DNA from: Siphonodentalium dalli
Taxonomy: Eukaryota; Mollusca; Scaphopoda; Gadilida; Siphonodentaliidae
Assembly: GCA_032622095.1 (NCBI GenBank)
Contig: CP136062.1
Span: 159,830,875-159,894,874 of the forward strand
DNA: 64,000 nucleotides
Reading direction: 5' to 3'
This document shows positions 12,101 to 26,700 of this stretch, piece by piece (positions within the stretch are counted from its first letter, which is position 1; every line of letters starts with the position of its first letter). The position numbers and the translations under genes were made by a program. The notes beneath the pieces are model-generated. The model saw only the letters and a list, made by a program, of their open reading frames with translations, made no database searches and was not told the DNA's origin.

Positions 12101-15100
12101 TAGTTGCGTCCCGAATCGAGATGTAAATATTTACAATTAAGCATAGTTCAGACGATGATTTCTATGGAGTGGTAAGGTTGATTTCTTTGAAATTTTTGGC
12201 GATGTTAGTAGAATTCTACTTTCCACAGGTTGGCATAGCGCCTGAGTATTAACTTAGCAGTTTCATGAAGTCGAACAAGTCCATAATATGTCTTTAACGT
12301 TTCAGAGCGACGACAGCTCTAGATTTTCTTCCCATGGTCTACAGTTGCAATTTTTATGCAACGCAACTGCTGATTAAAAAATTGATCTGCCTCAAATGAA
12401 ACAATATGAAATTTATTGAAAATTAAAAGAAACAAAACAATATTTTCAGCGCTATATCGACGAAATATACCTGACGAATTTGGCCAGGTATATTTTGAGA
12501 TTCCTCTTACCAACTTATATACAGATAATTTTGGGGTTCCAATGAGACATATCCATTTAAACAAATGGGTTGAATAAGCTATTCATCTTCTGAATTTCTC
12601 ATCTAACAAATTGAAGCGGAAAATAGACGAGCAATGGTAAGGAAGAGAGAGATTGCTGAAGGTTGGATCATCGGGCGTGTGCATTAGCAGAGGGTTTAAT
12701 ACATGGGCGGGTCTATTGTCAGAGCAGACATGATGATTGACAGAGATGCTGATACTTCATGCATTAGATGGTAATTCTAATATCTCAAATGGAAACCTAC
12801 ATGTAAATATTAAGATACCCTGATACCTGATTCTCTGCATGTATACAAGAGAATGCATTGGCACATGGTTTTCGCAAAAATTCAGGAAGCTCCAGTTATG
12901 AAAGCCGATTGAAAGGGATAAATGGACACACCTTGGGGCAGTTGAATGAAAATACTACCTCCTATAATATCTGGCAGATGAGGACTGGTATGTGAATGGG
13001 ATTCAATGGCATGAGGCAGTTGTTCATGCAATAAGGAGCAAGCCTTGTCCCCATAGGGTGAATTTAGTGACGTTACCCCCGTTACCTTCTGGGAAGTATC
13101 TATAATCTCAAATTAACATTGGATACTTTTTCCATTCTGTTCAGTTTATAAATGCCCTAATTTGCAGAAGTTAAAAATGCATAATCGAGGTGACTAATGG
13201 GTGAACATCAAGAACTTTATCTGGGGAACTGCAATCTATTCCTAGGTCACCCTTAGCAGTTGAGGCCTAAGCAGGATGAGGTTCCCAGAGGGTGAATTTG
13301 GTGATGCTAGCCCACCATGTCACTAAATTCACCCTCTGGGGACCTCATTCTGTAAATTACAAGACGCACTACTTCAATGCCTGATAAGGAGCCTAGCTTA
13401 AGAATAGGTGATGATGTAGATTATAATATCATAGACATGCACAAGATTCGGAAGATTGGCAAATAACCATGGACACACGAACTCTGATGTCACCATCATA
13501 TATAATTTGATAAACATTGTAATGTACAGTTCCCACATTTGACCTAATAAAATTCAAACAAACAAAAATATTCTAAAGTCAAGTAAATTTCTTGACAATT
13601 TTCCAAGTTTTATTCTAATGTTCCTTTAGGCGTTCAGTGAATGACGCATTTTCGCCAAAAATAAAGTCTATATTCAAGGCCTCTATGACAATTTAAAGAT
13701 GGTCTATCTCTTCCTGTAACAAGTTTTATATAGTTTCTTGTGTATAAAATAATAAATAAGAGTCGAAGACACCTGTCTGGAAACGCTTCTATCAATTAAT
13801 ATTGACTTTATTTTGGATTTTCTGGTATAATATAGATACAATCAATTTGGAGCTTTTCACGGTTCGCAGAGTGTAGCAATCGGGAGAACTCTATCTGAGT
13901 TCGCATGTACGTATAATGACGGTCTGTTTTAAAATAGTAATGAAAAACTTTCCCAGCAAGTTATCGCATTATATAAGAATCTATCAATATAAAATCAATA
14001 TTAATTGATAGAAGCATTTCCGGACAGGTGTCTTCGACTCATATTTATTATTTTATACCCTAGAAACTATATAAAATGTAGCTGGGCTGGCGCAGCATTA
14101 AAGATCCTGTGCATGCATTCTCTTATATATGCAAGTCTCCCATAGGGATATAAGAGAATGCACTGACTTACAAGGTCAAGGTAAATATTGTTAGGCCTAT
14201 GTATTATCTTATATATGCGAGGCTCCCTATGGGAGACTCAAATATATAAGAGAATGAATTGGCATATGATTTTCAGAAAATTTCAGGAAGCCCCAGTCAT
14301 GGAAGGGTTAAGAAGAGAAAGACAATTTTTAAGCACTGTCTTGGCTTAACCCTTTCAGTGCCAGGGGCCAATCTCATTGGCCCTAATTTACTGTCTGTAA
14401 AATCGGCCCTAAAAAAATTAAAAAATTATTAAAAAAAAAGATTTTTTTGGGTTGAATTTTTTTTGGGTTGAATTTTATTTGGGTATGATTAAGCATGCTA
14501 TAGCAAATTTAAAAACAAACTGGATAAAACCTTAGGGGCATGTTATAACTCAAAACTATCACCAAGTATTCATAGTAATAATTTTGATACCCATGAAAAA
14601 CGTAAGATTCCCTGGCACTAAACCTACAAAATAAGTCTGTTAAAGAATATAAGAAAAAATTATTAAAATTGTCAAAAATTGTAAAAAATAATAACAAATG
14701 ATGAAAAATTGTTAGGCCAATGCATTCTCTTATATATGCGAGGCGACCTATGGTCGACTCGCATATATAAGAGAATGCATTGGCACAGGGTATATGGGTT
14801 GATAAAAAATCGGACCTGGCACTGAAAGGGTTAAACGGTGCTTTGTCAGATTCAAGGTTATTCCAGCCCAGTAAGGGTTATTCCAGCCCAGTAAGACCCC
14901 GTAATATATTTTACAAGAGAAAAATACTCTTGTATTTTTAATTTCATTTTAAATGTTTTTATTTCAATAGCAACATTAATGAGTGATAGGTGACATAAGG
15001 TCATGCATGGTCCAGGCCTGAGAAATCACATTCATTACCTTCCTCTTGTATAATGGCATGTCGTGAAACTGAGTGAATAAACAATAAAACAAAAATACAA

Positions 15101-17745
15101 CATTTATTAGAGATATAGTGATTTACTTACAACAGTTATATAGTTATATTGCACACCCTATATTTGGTCTATTTTTGTGAAATACAACAAATTTGATAGA
15201 TTTCAAAACACTCAATAAAACGAGAGGCCGATCACGATCGGCAGATGTTTAACCCATACCTTGGCGATAGCGATCTTTTTATGAGTGCAAGAATTTCAAC
15301 AATTCACAGCGTACTATTATTTATTAGTTTCATAGTGGAATCAGACATATTGAGCAACTTGCTCATTTAAACACAATAGGAAGATGGATATGACATTCGA
15401 TTTCAACCTATTCGGTCACTCCAACAGAGATACATGTATGTGTGATAGATTGATAAAGATAATTATACCCAAACACAGTCAGACAGATGCACCATAGCTG
15501 TTAAAGATATAATTGTTACAATATTAACATCATAATAACTCTATTTATTTAATTCTTACAATGGAACCTGAGTCATAACAGATTATGTTGTTGTGTTAGC
15601 TGCATAGTAAAAGTTATGGGATGATTGAGATTAGAGACCAACAAACACCTGAACATCTATATAAGTGAGGGGTGTATAGACCTTGATATTAAATATGATT
15701 GATAATGGTTGGATATAAAATATTTTAATACAGAATTATCAGATAACTAAAGGAGAGATATGAGAAGGGTCAAATTGAAAATATTAGAGTCATAACATTG
15801 GATCGCGTACAGTATACATGTACCTATGGTTAATTTTATTCTAAGCTGATCATTGGAAAGATACAATGTCTGTAACAGCAGAAATATTATTAAATATTGG
15901 GTTAATATTCTCAAAACCATTCAATCAATACCAAAATCTATACGCATGAAGAATGTATCACAATCAACCTGAATGAGATTATAAAAGTGATTGGGTGAAA
16001 AATATTTGACCAAAAAGTCAGCTTCAAGAATACCAGAACCATTATTATTATCCTGCAGCCCAAATGCAATAGAGGGAATTTCAAAATAAGATATATCCTC
16101 AAATGATGAATATTCAATTGGTGGCTTATAATTAATAGAAATTCTTAGTGAACCTGGCCTAAGGCGAAAGAGATAATTTAAAATCTGCGTATCAGATATT
16201 ATGTGTCTATGGAATAGGTTAATTTTAATCCTGAAATACATGCAAGTGAAAAGTGGATCACGATCAACCTGGACATAGAATAGGAGAATGAACATATGAT
16301 GTGTGGAGAGTGTTAATCATTTTCAATGACATCATATGATGGAACTAATGTGTGGATAAATTGTTTTCTCAAGATAAGACAACAGTGTCTCTGTAAACAA
16401 CAATTCTCTAAACAGCCATGCTCCAGAACATCCTTCACATGGACAATGGACTATTTGTATTAATGCCATGAACATGTTTCAACAGGTTGGGTTAAATTAC
16501 TATTGCACACAAACTGGAGTAAAGTATCATCAATCACTTATATTTGACAGCTCTGGGAGCAGCAGTGGTTTAGCAAAGAGTATCCAGTGTCATTTTCTGA
16601 TCCCAATAAAGCAGATTACTGTGTAAAGTTGTTTGTCTTAAATTCTCACAGGGCATATACAATAGGTAGTAAATTACTTGAATTATAAAGGGCCATAACT
16701 CTGTTAAAATATATCGGATCAAACCCAAATTTGAACTTGATCTGTATTTCGGGGTGAGGACCACATGTACCAAATTTGGTGTAGATCAGATGAAAAATGT
16801 TTTGAGTTCTAAGTAAAAATAAGTTTGAAAAGGGTTAATTAAACGATACCAAAAACCATACAGATAAAGAACGTGCTAAGAAAAACCTTGGTAAGAAATA
16901 TGAGGCATATCAGAAGAAAACAGTTTGACTTAGATGGATCAGATAGCATTTGTGTGCAGGGTTAATTATTTTCTAAACCGATCAACCGATCGATACCAAA
17001 AACTATACAGGTGAGGGGTGTGTCATTATAAACCTACATATCAAATATGAAAACAATCGGACAAAAAATAATTTGGTTACAGCATCGGATAGCTCATGCC
17101 TATGTGCGGATGCAAAGTGTTAATAATTTCTAAACCGATCGATACCAAAACTATACAGGTGAGGAGTGTGTCATCATAAACATGGGAGTAAAAAATAACT
17201 CTAATTCCCATAATACAGATTTACTGCTCTCAGAGCTAAACTGATACCACTGGTAATTAATTGTAGACTGCTATGGTTATCTGTTCAATTCTTAGTTGAA
17301 AAAGGGCCATAACTCTGGTATAAAATGTTGGATATAACCCATATTCAAACTCGATCTGTATTTTGAGTTGAGAAACTCGCATACCAAATTTGGTTCCGAT
17401 CAGATAAAAAAAAAATTGAGTTATGGCAGCATGCATGAATTCTAAGTCGAAAAAGGGCCATAACTCCATTGAAAAATATCGGATCAAACCCATATTCGAA
17501 CTCGATCTGTATTTTGGTCCGAGAAACTTGCATACCAAATTTGATTCTGATCAGATAAAATTTTTTTGAGTTATGGTAGCATGCATGAATTCTAAGTCAA
17601 AAAAGGGCCATAACTCCGTGAAAAAAACTCGGATCGAACCCATATTCGAACTCGATCTGTATTTGGTGCTGACAAATTCATATACAAAATTTGGTTCCGA
17701 TCAGAAATAAAATGTTCGAGTTATCGCACCATGCGTAAAGTGTCT

Positions 17746-17791
<46 letters not shown>

Positions 17792-20700
17792 GGACGGACG
17801 GACGGACGGACTAACGACAAGTGGTCAATCCGGGCAACGACACTATGTTTACCATACTATGGTATGGGTAAACATAAAAATTGTCTTGTACTTGAACAAT
17901 ACAAATTGATTATGTTGGCAATGTCACTAATGATGCAAACTGTAAGATAAAATGTCTTCACTAAATTATGAGATACAGTTTACATAAATCATCTGTTTGT
18001 TAAATTAAATAAAGCAAAATCGACCCAAATTTCAGTATACCACAAGCTACAACATGCAGAGTGTGCAATAAACATAGAACAGCACAGTTGTGTGAACATG
18101 TTAACGTTATTCCACACGTTTGTCATGCCGCAAGGTACTTCTTTTATGATCCTGTCACAACAATCTCGTGCAATAATGTTAACCAGTTCACACGCATGTG
18201 CTGTTCTATCCAGTCCTCGAAATTAGGAAAAATACCCATGGCAAATTTAATGCTGTGGCATGTTAGATTCCACATGTTGCCATGGCATTTCACACGGCAT
18301 TGCTTATTGCCATGGCCAATATTGAGGACTGCTATCTATACACTGGCCTTATATAGTTTTATTAAATTCCAATGTGTGATTTACCTTGATTTCTCGGGTG
18401 ATTATAAATGATAAATTCACAGTATTCACCAGTGAATTATGTCACATTACCTAGCGTGTTATGTATTCATACACGCTATCGAAATGTATGCATCATGGGT
18501 ATAATGGCGGTATTAATCAAAATTTCTGGTAAATCAAATGTTTATAGTGGAATATAATAAACAGAATAATCACTTGAGTGAATTGGCGATGTGAATAATT
18601 CCTTTGAGACAGGGAATATTTTGTAAAACACTCGAGCGCATTGCTCTCTCGTGTTTATACAAAGACCCTGCCTCTCATGAAATATTTCACATCACCAGTT
18701 GAATGAAGTGATTATTCTCAATAGAGTTCATGATAAAATCTTTGTCTACTCCATCCACTAAAATTTTACAAAATTTGTAGAAATTATTATACAAGATTTG
18801 TGGTGTCTTCTGTATTTATTTCACCACCTTGTATTTCTTAAGCCTAATACTTAACTAAGATAATTGATACAAGTTAGTTATATTAAATTTTGAAAGAATA
18901 TTGAAAATTAGCTGATGTAATTCATGTCATTATATTACTAAAGTACAACATGAAATACTTTGACAAGGAATTAAGGCCACTGTTTTTTTATATATTGGTT
19001 TACAGATAATTATTTATTAAGATAGGTTAGGAGGATGGAAAATATTAAAAAATAAAATTGGTTGTGAATTTTTTTTTTTCATTTTATAAAAAAAATCAGG
19101 TAGGAAAATTAAAAAAATAATCTTAAATTGAATATCAATTTTAGACATAATTGTGAAATGATTAAGTCTGCAATAGACGAGAAAGAAATTCTTCTGAGAA
19201 TATATATTAGCATAGTATACCAGTGCTGCAATTGTTCAAATAGTCAGAAATAGTTTTATATGATATTCTGGCCTTCTTGATGCTCAATATTTATTATTAA
19301 ATTTGTTTTGCTGTAGAGCTCGGAGGAAAGGAAATAAGATAGTGGGAATCAACAATAGGGACTCTGTTAAATGCATATATTTTCTCTGCAAAGGTTGTGT
19401 TTCAATTATGAGATATAGCATTTAGTTCGCACAGTATAAGGCAATAACCCTTAAAAATACCAGTCTGGTATACTTATCTCTGAACCAGTGACAATAATAT
19501 ATAAGTTAACCAAAGCAAGTGACAGAGTTCCAAATGTTTTATATTATAGAGTAGAATATGAATAAAGAGTAAAATAGGTTCATAAAAATTGGACTGAAAG
19601 TCAGAATACCTCATTAACCCTCCCATGATTGGAGCTTCCTGAAATAAAATAAAAACCCTGTACCAATGCATTCTCTTATAAATGCAAGTCTTCCATAGGG
19701 AGCCTCGCATATATAAGAGAAAACATTGGCCTAACAATTTTTACCTTGAGCTTGTAAGCCAGTTCTTCTCTCTTATATGTGAGGTTATATATAAGAGAAT
19801 GCACTGGCACAAAATCTCTAATGATGCACCAGCGCAGCTCCCGTCATGAAAGGGTTAATTAAATAAAAACAAAATTGAACAAATCTGCCTTCCCAGAATT
19901 CCATAAAAACTCACGTTATTCATGTATTCAGATAGCAGGTCCTGTAGTGCCTGCCTGACGGCATTACACTCCTGGACGATTTTTCCTCGTCGTTCGTCCC
20001 TCGTGCACGACGAGTCGGCCATTAGAGCGGCACCACTGATTATATTCTCCAGTCTTTCCTCTAACGACGGCCTCGATCTCACTTCGTTATAATGGAGAGG
20101 ATCCATGATTATTTTTTGCTGTAATTATAAATATTTAATAAGATATACTGTGAATAACTTTGATTTTGTCGGTCTCAATTTTCATTCTTTCTTACAACGA
20201 GAGGCCGATCATGATCGGCAGATGTTTAACCCATCCCGTTGGCAATAGTAAATTACTATGATCAGAATCATAATTTTTTATTTATTTAAAAAGAGAAACA
20301 TCACTAGGGCATGGTAAAATACGCCCTTTAGCCATTTAAAATTGTACTACCGCAATTGTACTACTGTCTTTCAAGACAGGTGGTCTTCCAATAGAGTGGT
20401 ATACCAAAAATGTTAAATTATATACTGTAAGATTGTTGATTAGAACATGGATCAGCTATTCAAAAAGCACAAAGATATAATCTCATTTTAAACAAGAGTG
20501 AGAATTTTACGTTTTTTCTGTGGCGTTGCATATTTAGAAAAACGATCCATGATTGAAGTTTAAGAACTTACAAACTATCAAATGCTTTTATACGACAACA
20601 CGAGTATATTTTAATTATTTACATTAAGTAAGCCGCGGGACACGCATCCACTAAAACCATTTTTCACAGTTTGGGCATTCCTCATAATCCCTCAATATAT

Positions 20701-23700
20701 TAATTAATTGTTCTCCAACGAGCTGCAGTGTTCGCGCTGGACCGAAAAAAACTTTAGCCAAAAGTTTAGCCAAATGAAAATTTTATTAGCCAAATGAAAA
20801 AAACTTTAGCCAAATGTTTTTTAGCCAAATTAAAAAAAACTATGGCCAAATTAAATCATCGTTTTCTGGTCGGTTCACAATTAATGACTAAAACGTCAAA
20901 TCTAACAGACACAGGTAAAATACACAATAATTTAACTAATTTTGATGAACTAGAAATATTTTGATATATATCATTTATTAAAAATTTATTAATTAATCTT
21001 TATGTGGAAGAGTGATTTGGGGGGCGGGGGGTAACCCGGGATTGTCCTTCTTAATGTCATTAATTTTTTGTTTTATATCAATATCTTTTTAAAAATCATT
21101 AAATATTAATTATCCTTGCGAAAATATTTAAGTGACATCTGGAAACTAATAACTTAATATTGTTACGCCATTATCAAATTGCAATCTGTCATAAAAGCAT
21201 GCATATTATTTTGAATGTATCGGTATTGACGACAAATAGCCATAAAATATCTGTCGTGATTCACATTTGGCTGATTAAGCTATTGTCTTACACTTGGTGC
21301 TCATAAACCTTGACCGTCATAAATACAATGTCATCATAAACATGCATTGTGCAGGAGTCCCGTGAGTGACCAGACAGACAATGGGGGATTAGCGGATTAA
21401 ATGTAAAATAATGATATTTTGCTGTTTCGTGCAGAGTGACGGGTTTCCCTTTGTACTGTCCGCGATCGGGTTTCCTTTTGTACAGTCGGCGATATATTCC
21501 CACTTACAATGTTTTCGGACTAGATCGTTCACATCACAGAATTGAAAACCCACTTGCCAAAAATTCATGCTTTCAGTCTCCATTTGGGGTCAAAAAAAGT
21601 TTAGCCAAAAGTTTAGCCAAATGAAATTTTTATTAGCCAAATTCGAAAAATATTAGCCATTGGCTAATTTGGCTACCGACAGCGCGAACACTGACGAGCT
21701 GATTGAATCATTTGTCAAAACAAATATGGAACCATGTCTACTTTAACAAAGGACCAATTTGTTAATGCCTACAGTCTGAAGCCAATTAAATATCAGATAA
21801 TACCACGCATACATTGAATAACATTGAGTTGCACTATGCACGTGCAGAGAACGTGTCCATTTATGTCTGAGGTAAACGTTAAGACGAGTCCATTTGTCAT
21901 ATCGGAAATTCCGTATTTTGTACTTTCGGTTTCGCTTACTGATATTATGTGAGACGGGCTTGTTCAAACTTCAAACTCTTAACTCAATGACTTTCATATT
22001 TTTATATTTGTGGATGCGACATTTGGGTCCATCAGAGAGGATTTTGTGTCTAGTTAGCATTTAATGTTTAACTGTATACACACATTTGTAGTGAGGTTGC
22101 TCTACCAGAGCGGTTAGATAAATTGATGAAGAAGACGATCACTCATATTCGGTTGTAACTTGTATCAAACTTGTGTCTTTTCACGTGCAACACTGCATAG
22201 TTTAACCGACGTTTATTTTTCTTTCTTCGTTAATAAATTGGGGTGGTCTCTCAATGCAGGTGAAATTCGTGTTTGAACCAAATATTAGGTGGTCGCGGTC
22301 GCGTTTGACAGGTGGTCGCACATTGAAGGTGATACATAGAAAAAACCAGTCGGTGAACAGGAAATGCGGTCGGAAATAGCAGGTGGTCGCCATTGACGGT
22401 GGTCTCTCACGACAGGTTTTACTGTACCCCTAATTTTAATGCCAAAAATGCGGTCAAATTCTAAGTCGAAAAATGACCATAACTCATGTAAAAATAATTA
22501 GACGGAACCCATATTCGAACTTGGCCTGTATCTTTAGCTCAGAAATACACATACCAACTTTGGTTCAGCTTAAATAATCCAAACTGGAGTTATCGGTCAG
22601 AAACAAAAAATGTTAACAGACGGTAAATAATCCAAACTGGAGTTATCGATCGGAAACCAAAAATGTTAACAGATGGACAGACTGATTATATAATACAACC
22701 TTATAAAAAGTATTTTATTTTAATATGTTTTTTGTTTTGGTTAAATTGAGCAAGGAATTCAATCAAATGTTTTTAAGAGTGCATTTTTAAAAAATAGGCC
22801 ATAACTCCCGTTAAAAAAAATTGGATCAAACCCATATTCGAACTCAATTTGAATTTTGGGCCGAGAAACTCATATACAAAATTTGGTTCCGATTGAATAA
22901 AAAATGTGTGAGTTATGGCACCATACGTAAAGTGTCTACGGACAGATGGCTAGAAAGACATATGGATGGATGGTCAATTCGGCTGTACACATAAAAAGGC
23001 TATTTGTGGGGATGTGAATTTGTGGTTCTGATATCATGTTTATCCACATCAACATGTCCTAAATTAGCAGGCTTATTTCATCTTTGAGAAATTGGACCCC
23101 CAGGTATTCCGGAGCAGAAAGGACATCACGCAATCAGCAAGCCTTGAAATAGTGTGCCTGTCATTTGCAGAATGAGGTCCCCAGAGGGTGAATTTAGTGA
23201 TGCTACCCCACATAGCGGGCTAGCATCACCAAATTCACCCTCTGGGGACCTCATTCTGCTTACACCTCAGCAGAATGAGGTTCCCAGAGGGTGAATTTGG
23301 TGATGCTAGCCCGCTATGCGGGGTAGCATCACTAAATTCACCCTCTGGGGACCTCATTCTGCAAATGACAGACACCCTATTTCAAGGCTTGGCAATCAGT
23401 GTACTAATAGCTACCAGCTTCATTTAACGCATCGGTGAGGTAGTGATTTATTGTATTATGTAACATGCGCATGGTGAAACATGCATTAGCCTTTATTAAC
23501 CCTTTACCCAACAAACCGGCCAAAACCGGCCAAATAAAGCTTCAACAGCCTAAAATATCTTCGGTCTGTCTCAATAGAACCATACACATATGGATATCAT
23601 TGGAACCGGCTCCTTGACCACATTGTGATAGTTACAGTTATGCCCTGTGCCAATGCATTCTCTTATATATGCGAGTCGACCATAGGTCGCCTCGCATATA

Positions 23701-26700
23701 TAAGAGAATGCATTGGCCTAAAAATAATCTTTTTTTAACACTTTTTACCATTTTTTCTTACATTCTTTAACAATTTTATAATTTTTAATGTGTTAAGCCA
23801 ATGCATTCTCTTATATATGCGAGGCGACCTATGGTCGACTCGCATATATAAGAGAATGCATTGGCACAGGGCCCTTCTGTTTGGTAAAGGGTTAAGAGAC
23901 CAATTCATTGCAGTGCCCTCTCCGTTATCACTGCTATGATAGATAACTATGCCTGGAGTTTGCATTGTTTATAGAAACTATTATAGCAGGGAACAGACGA
24001 TGTAGTACATAATCAATTCTGAATAGGCCACAGACAAATTAATTAATAATGTTTCATCTCGTCTTCCATGTTTTTTGTCAACCCGTTGGGTTAAACCACG
24101 AAATCAACAAATAATAGACCCCCACGAATTAAAAGGAGTTTACAGTAGCAACAACATTCAGGTCACTCTTAGTATATTGATATGTAAAGTATATAGTGTT
24201 TTCAAGCGGAAAAGATACCGTAAAAATCATTTTAATTTATGCAGGTCTATTATTCGTTGATTTTGTAGTTTGATCTAAACCACGAAATCAAGAGCCAATG
24301 AAATGTTTAAAACTACATAGTCGAATGCAATGCCAGTTTGCAAGATAGGCAAGAAGGACAGGTGCTATGTCTTTTTCGGCCTGTTATAAAATGTTTGTAA
24401 AAACACGGAATGAAATTTAATTAATTCAAAAGATAGCACATCTTCTATAAATCAATAAGTTCTAAACAATGACTAGTTAAAGCTGGTATTGTCGGACCTA
24501 TTGATCCATGAATTTCCCGTCCCCACAAAATTGCATTTTTGTGAGAATCCACAATATGTTGATGCCGATGAATTAAAAGCCATTCACAGTATTCCCATGA
24601 ATGTGCTCTCAAGTTAGTCTCCAAAGAAATAAAGATTATGCAAATAAAATGAAATAATATGCTAAAAGATGACATGACTTTATTTTGTGTCTAGCTAATT
24701 TTAAGATTTTAGAAGCCTTCAAAAGTAATCATATTTAATAATCTAAATTAATTTATATTTTCACAACACTGTTTAAGATATAACATATACTACATCGGTC
24801 AAGCTAGATCGATACTACAGCAATTGGAAATGAATATTAAAATCAAATATCATATCAAAATTTCCCAAACTACCTACCCAAATGTTTGCCCAAAAACAGA
24901 TGGATCTGTTTTGTTGACCTCATACACTTATAGGCAACTGATATGGCATATTATGGTAATGGTACGACTTACATCAAGCTGATCGAGTGCTGCTGCTAGT
25001 TCTCCTGGTCCTTCATAAGGGTGGGCCTCTGATTGGCCAGTCGCCTGGGCCACACCCGATATGGTATCGACGGCTCCACACACTTGTTTGTAAGCGTAAT
25101 CTCTGTTTGACTTCGCTGCAGCGAGCTCAGGGTGACGAACATATGCCTAAAAATAAATTGTATCTGTTTGAATCACCTCTAATAAGATTATTCATTTTAC
25201 TGTTTTTTCCGACAGTAAACCCAGACGTCTAAACTGAAAATCATGAAACACATCTTCATTCTAATTCACTGTAGTAAAATGAATCCTTAAGTGTAATCTA
25301 ACTGTCACTTCACCAGTGATATCTTTCATTTAGCAATAAGATGTGTTTTCAGCAATGACATCACCTGTCAGTTTCATTTTAGCACTTCTCGTTATATTGT
25401 TCCCATTAACCCTTTCATAAAGGCAGCTGTGCTGGTGCAGCTTTAAAGATCCTGTTCCAGTGCATTCTCTTAGATATGGGAGTCTCCCATAGGGAGCCTT
25501 GCATATATAAGAGAATGCACTGGCTAACAAGGTCAAGGTAGATATTGTTAGGCCGATGTATTCTCTTAAATATATGTGAGGAATGCATTGGGCCGTTGGC
25601 ACAAGGTTTTCGCAAAATTTCAGGAAGCTCCAGTCATGGAAGGGTTAAGAGATTTTGGCAATTAAAATTCAGTATTTCTAGGGATTAGAAATACAACCGG
25701 TGCGCCGGTGAATTGAGATACAGAATTCTGAGACACATGTATCGTATCCGGCCTTAAAATATCATGTTTGGTGATATTCCTGATTGTTTTAACTGTGAGC
25801 AATTTCAGCTTTTAGACATTCCTTGCATTGTGCAATGTACCACAAGCCATTTTATTTGTTTGGATTTCAGTTCTAACTGCAGCTCAGATTTGTGACAAAT
25901 TGGTGATCTAGTAATGTTTAATTCCCAACAATTGCAAGTGACATGGTACTAACGACAACAGCTACCATATTCTGGGTTCTTCACAAAACAGAAATAACAT
26001 ATTTCATTTTAATATAACAAAACATTTCAGAATCATTTCCAAGCCTTGAAATAGGGTGTCTGTCATTTGCAGAATGAGGTCTCCAGAGGGTGAATTTAGT
26101 GATGCTACCCCGCATAGCGGGCTAGCATCACCAAATTCACCCTCTGGGGACCTCATTCTGCTTACACCTCAGCAGAATGATGTTCCCAGAGGGTGAATTT
26201 GGTGATGCTAGCCCACTATGCAGGGTAGCATCACTAAATTCACCCTCTGGGGACCTCATTCTGCAAATGACAGACACACTATTTCAAGGCTTGATCATTT
26301 CTCTATTGTATCAAGCCTGAGTTTAGTGTGTCCGTCATTTGCAGAATGAGGTCCCCAGAGGATGAATTTAGTGATGCTAGCCCACTCTGAGCCTCATCTT
26401 CTCTGGAAAGTTTCATTATTATCAAATTTCTATGAAACTTCTTCACATAGATTCTATTTCTTATTCAGTTATCAAAAATTTGGCAGATGACACATTGCAT
26501 AATCGAGGTTCCCAACGGGTGTACATCACAATATTCACAATTTGGGAACTTCAATCTGAGTCTATCTCTCCCATAGCAGATGAGGCCAGGCATTTGATTG
26601 AGCAAAATTTTTAAAATTTCATGAGGAATTAAAAAGTCACTTTCAAACACTTTTTCCAAATGAAAATATTATTTGACAAATCTGAATTATTTTTGCCATT

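Noticed and set aside
15921-16295. 124-codon minus-strand open frame
   Set aside because: It lies in degenerate repeats and contains the repeat phrase twice. No domain, no splice context.
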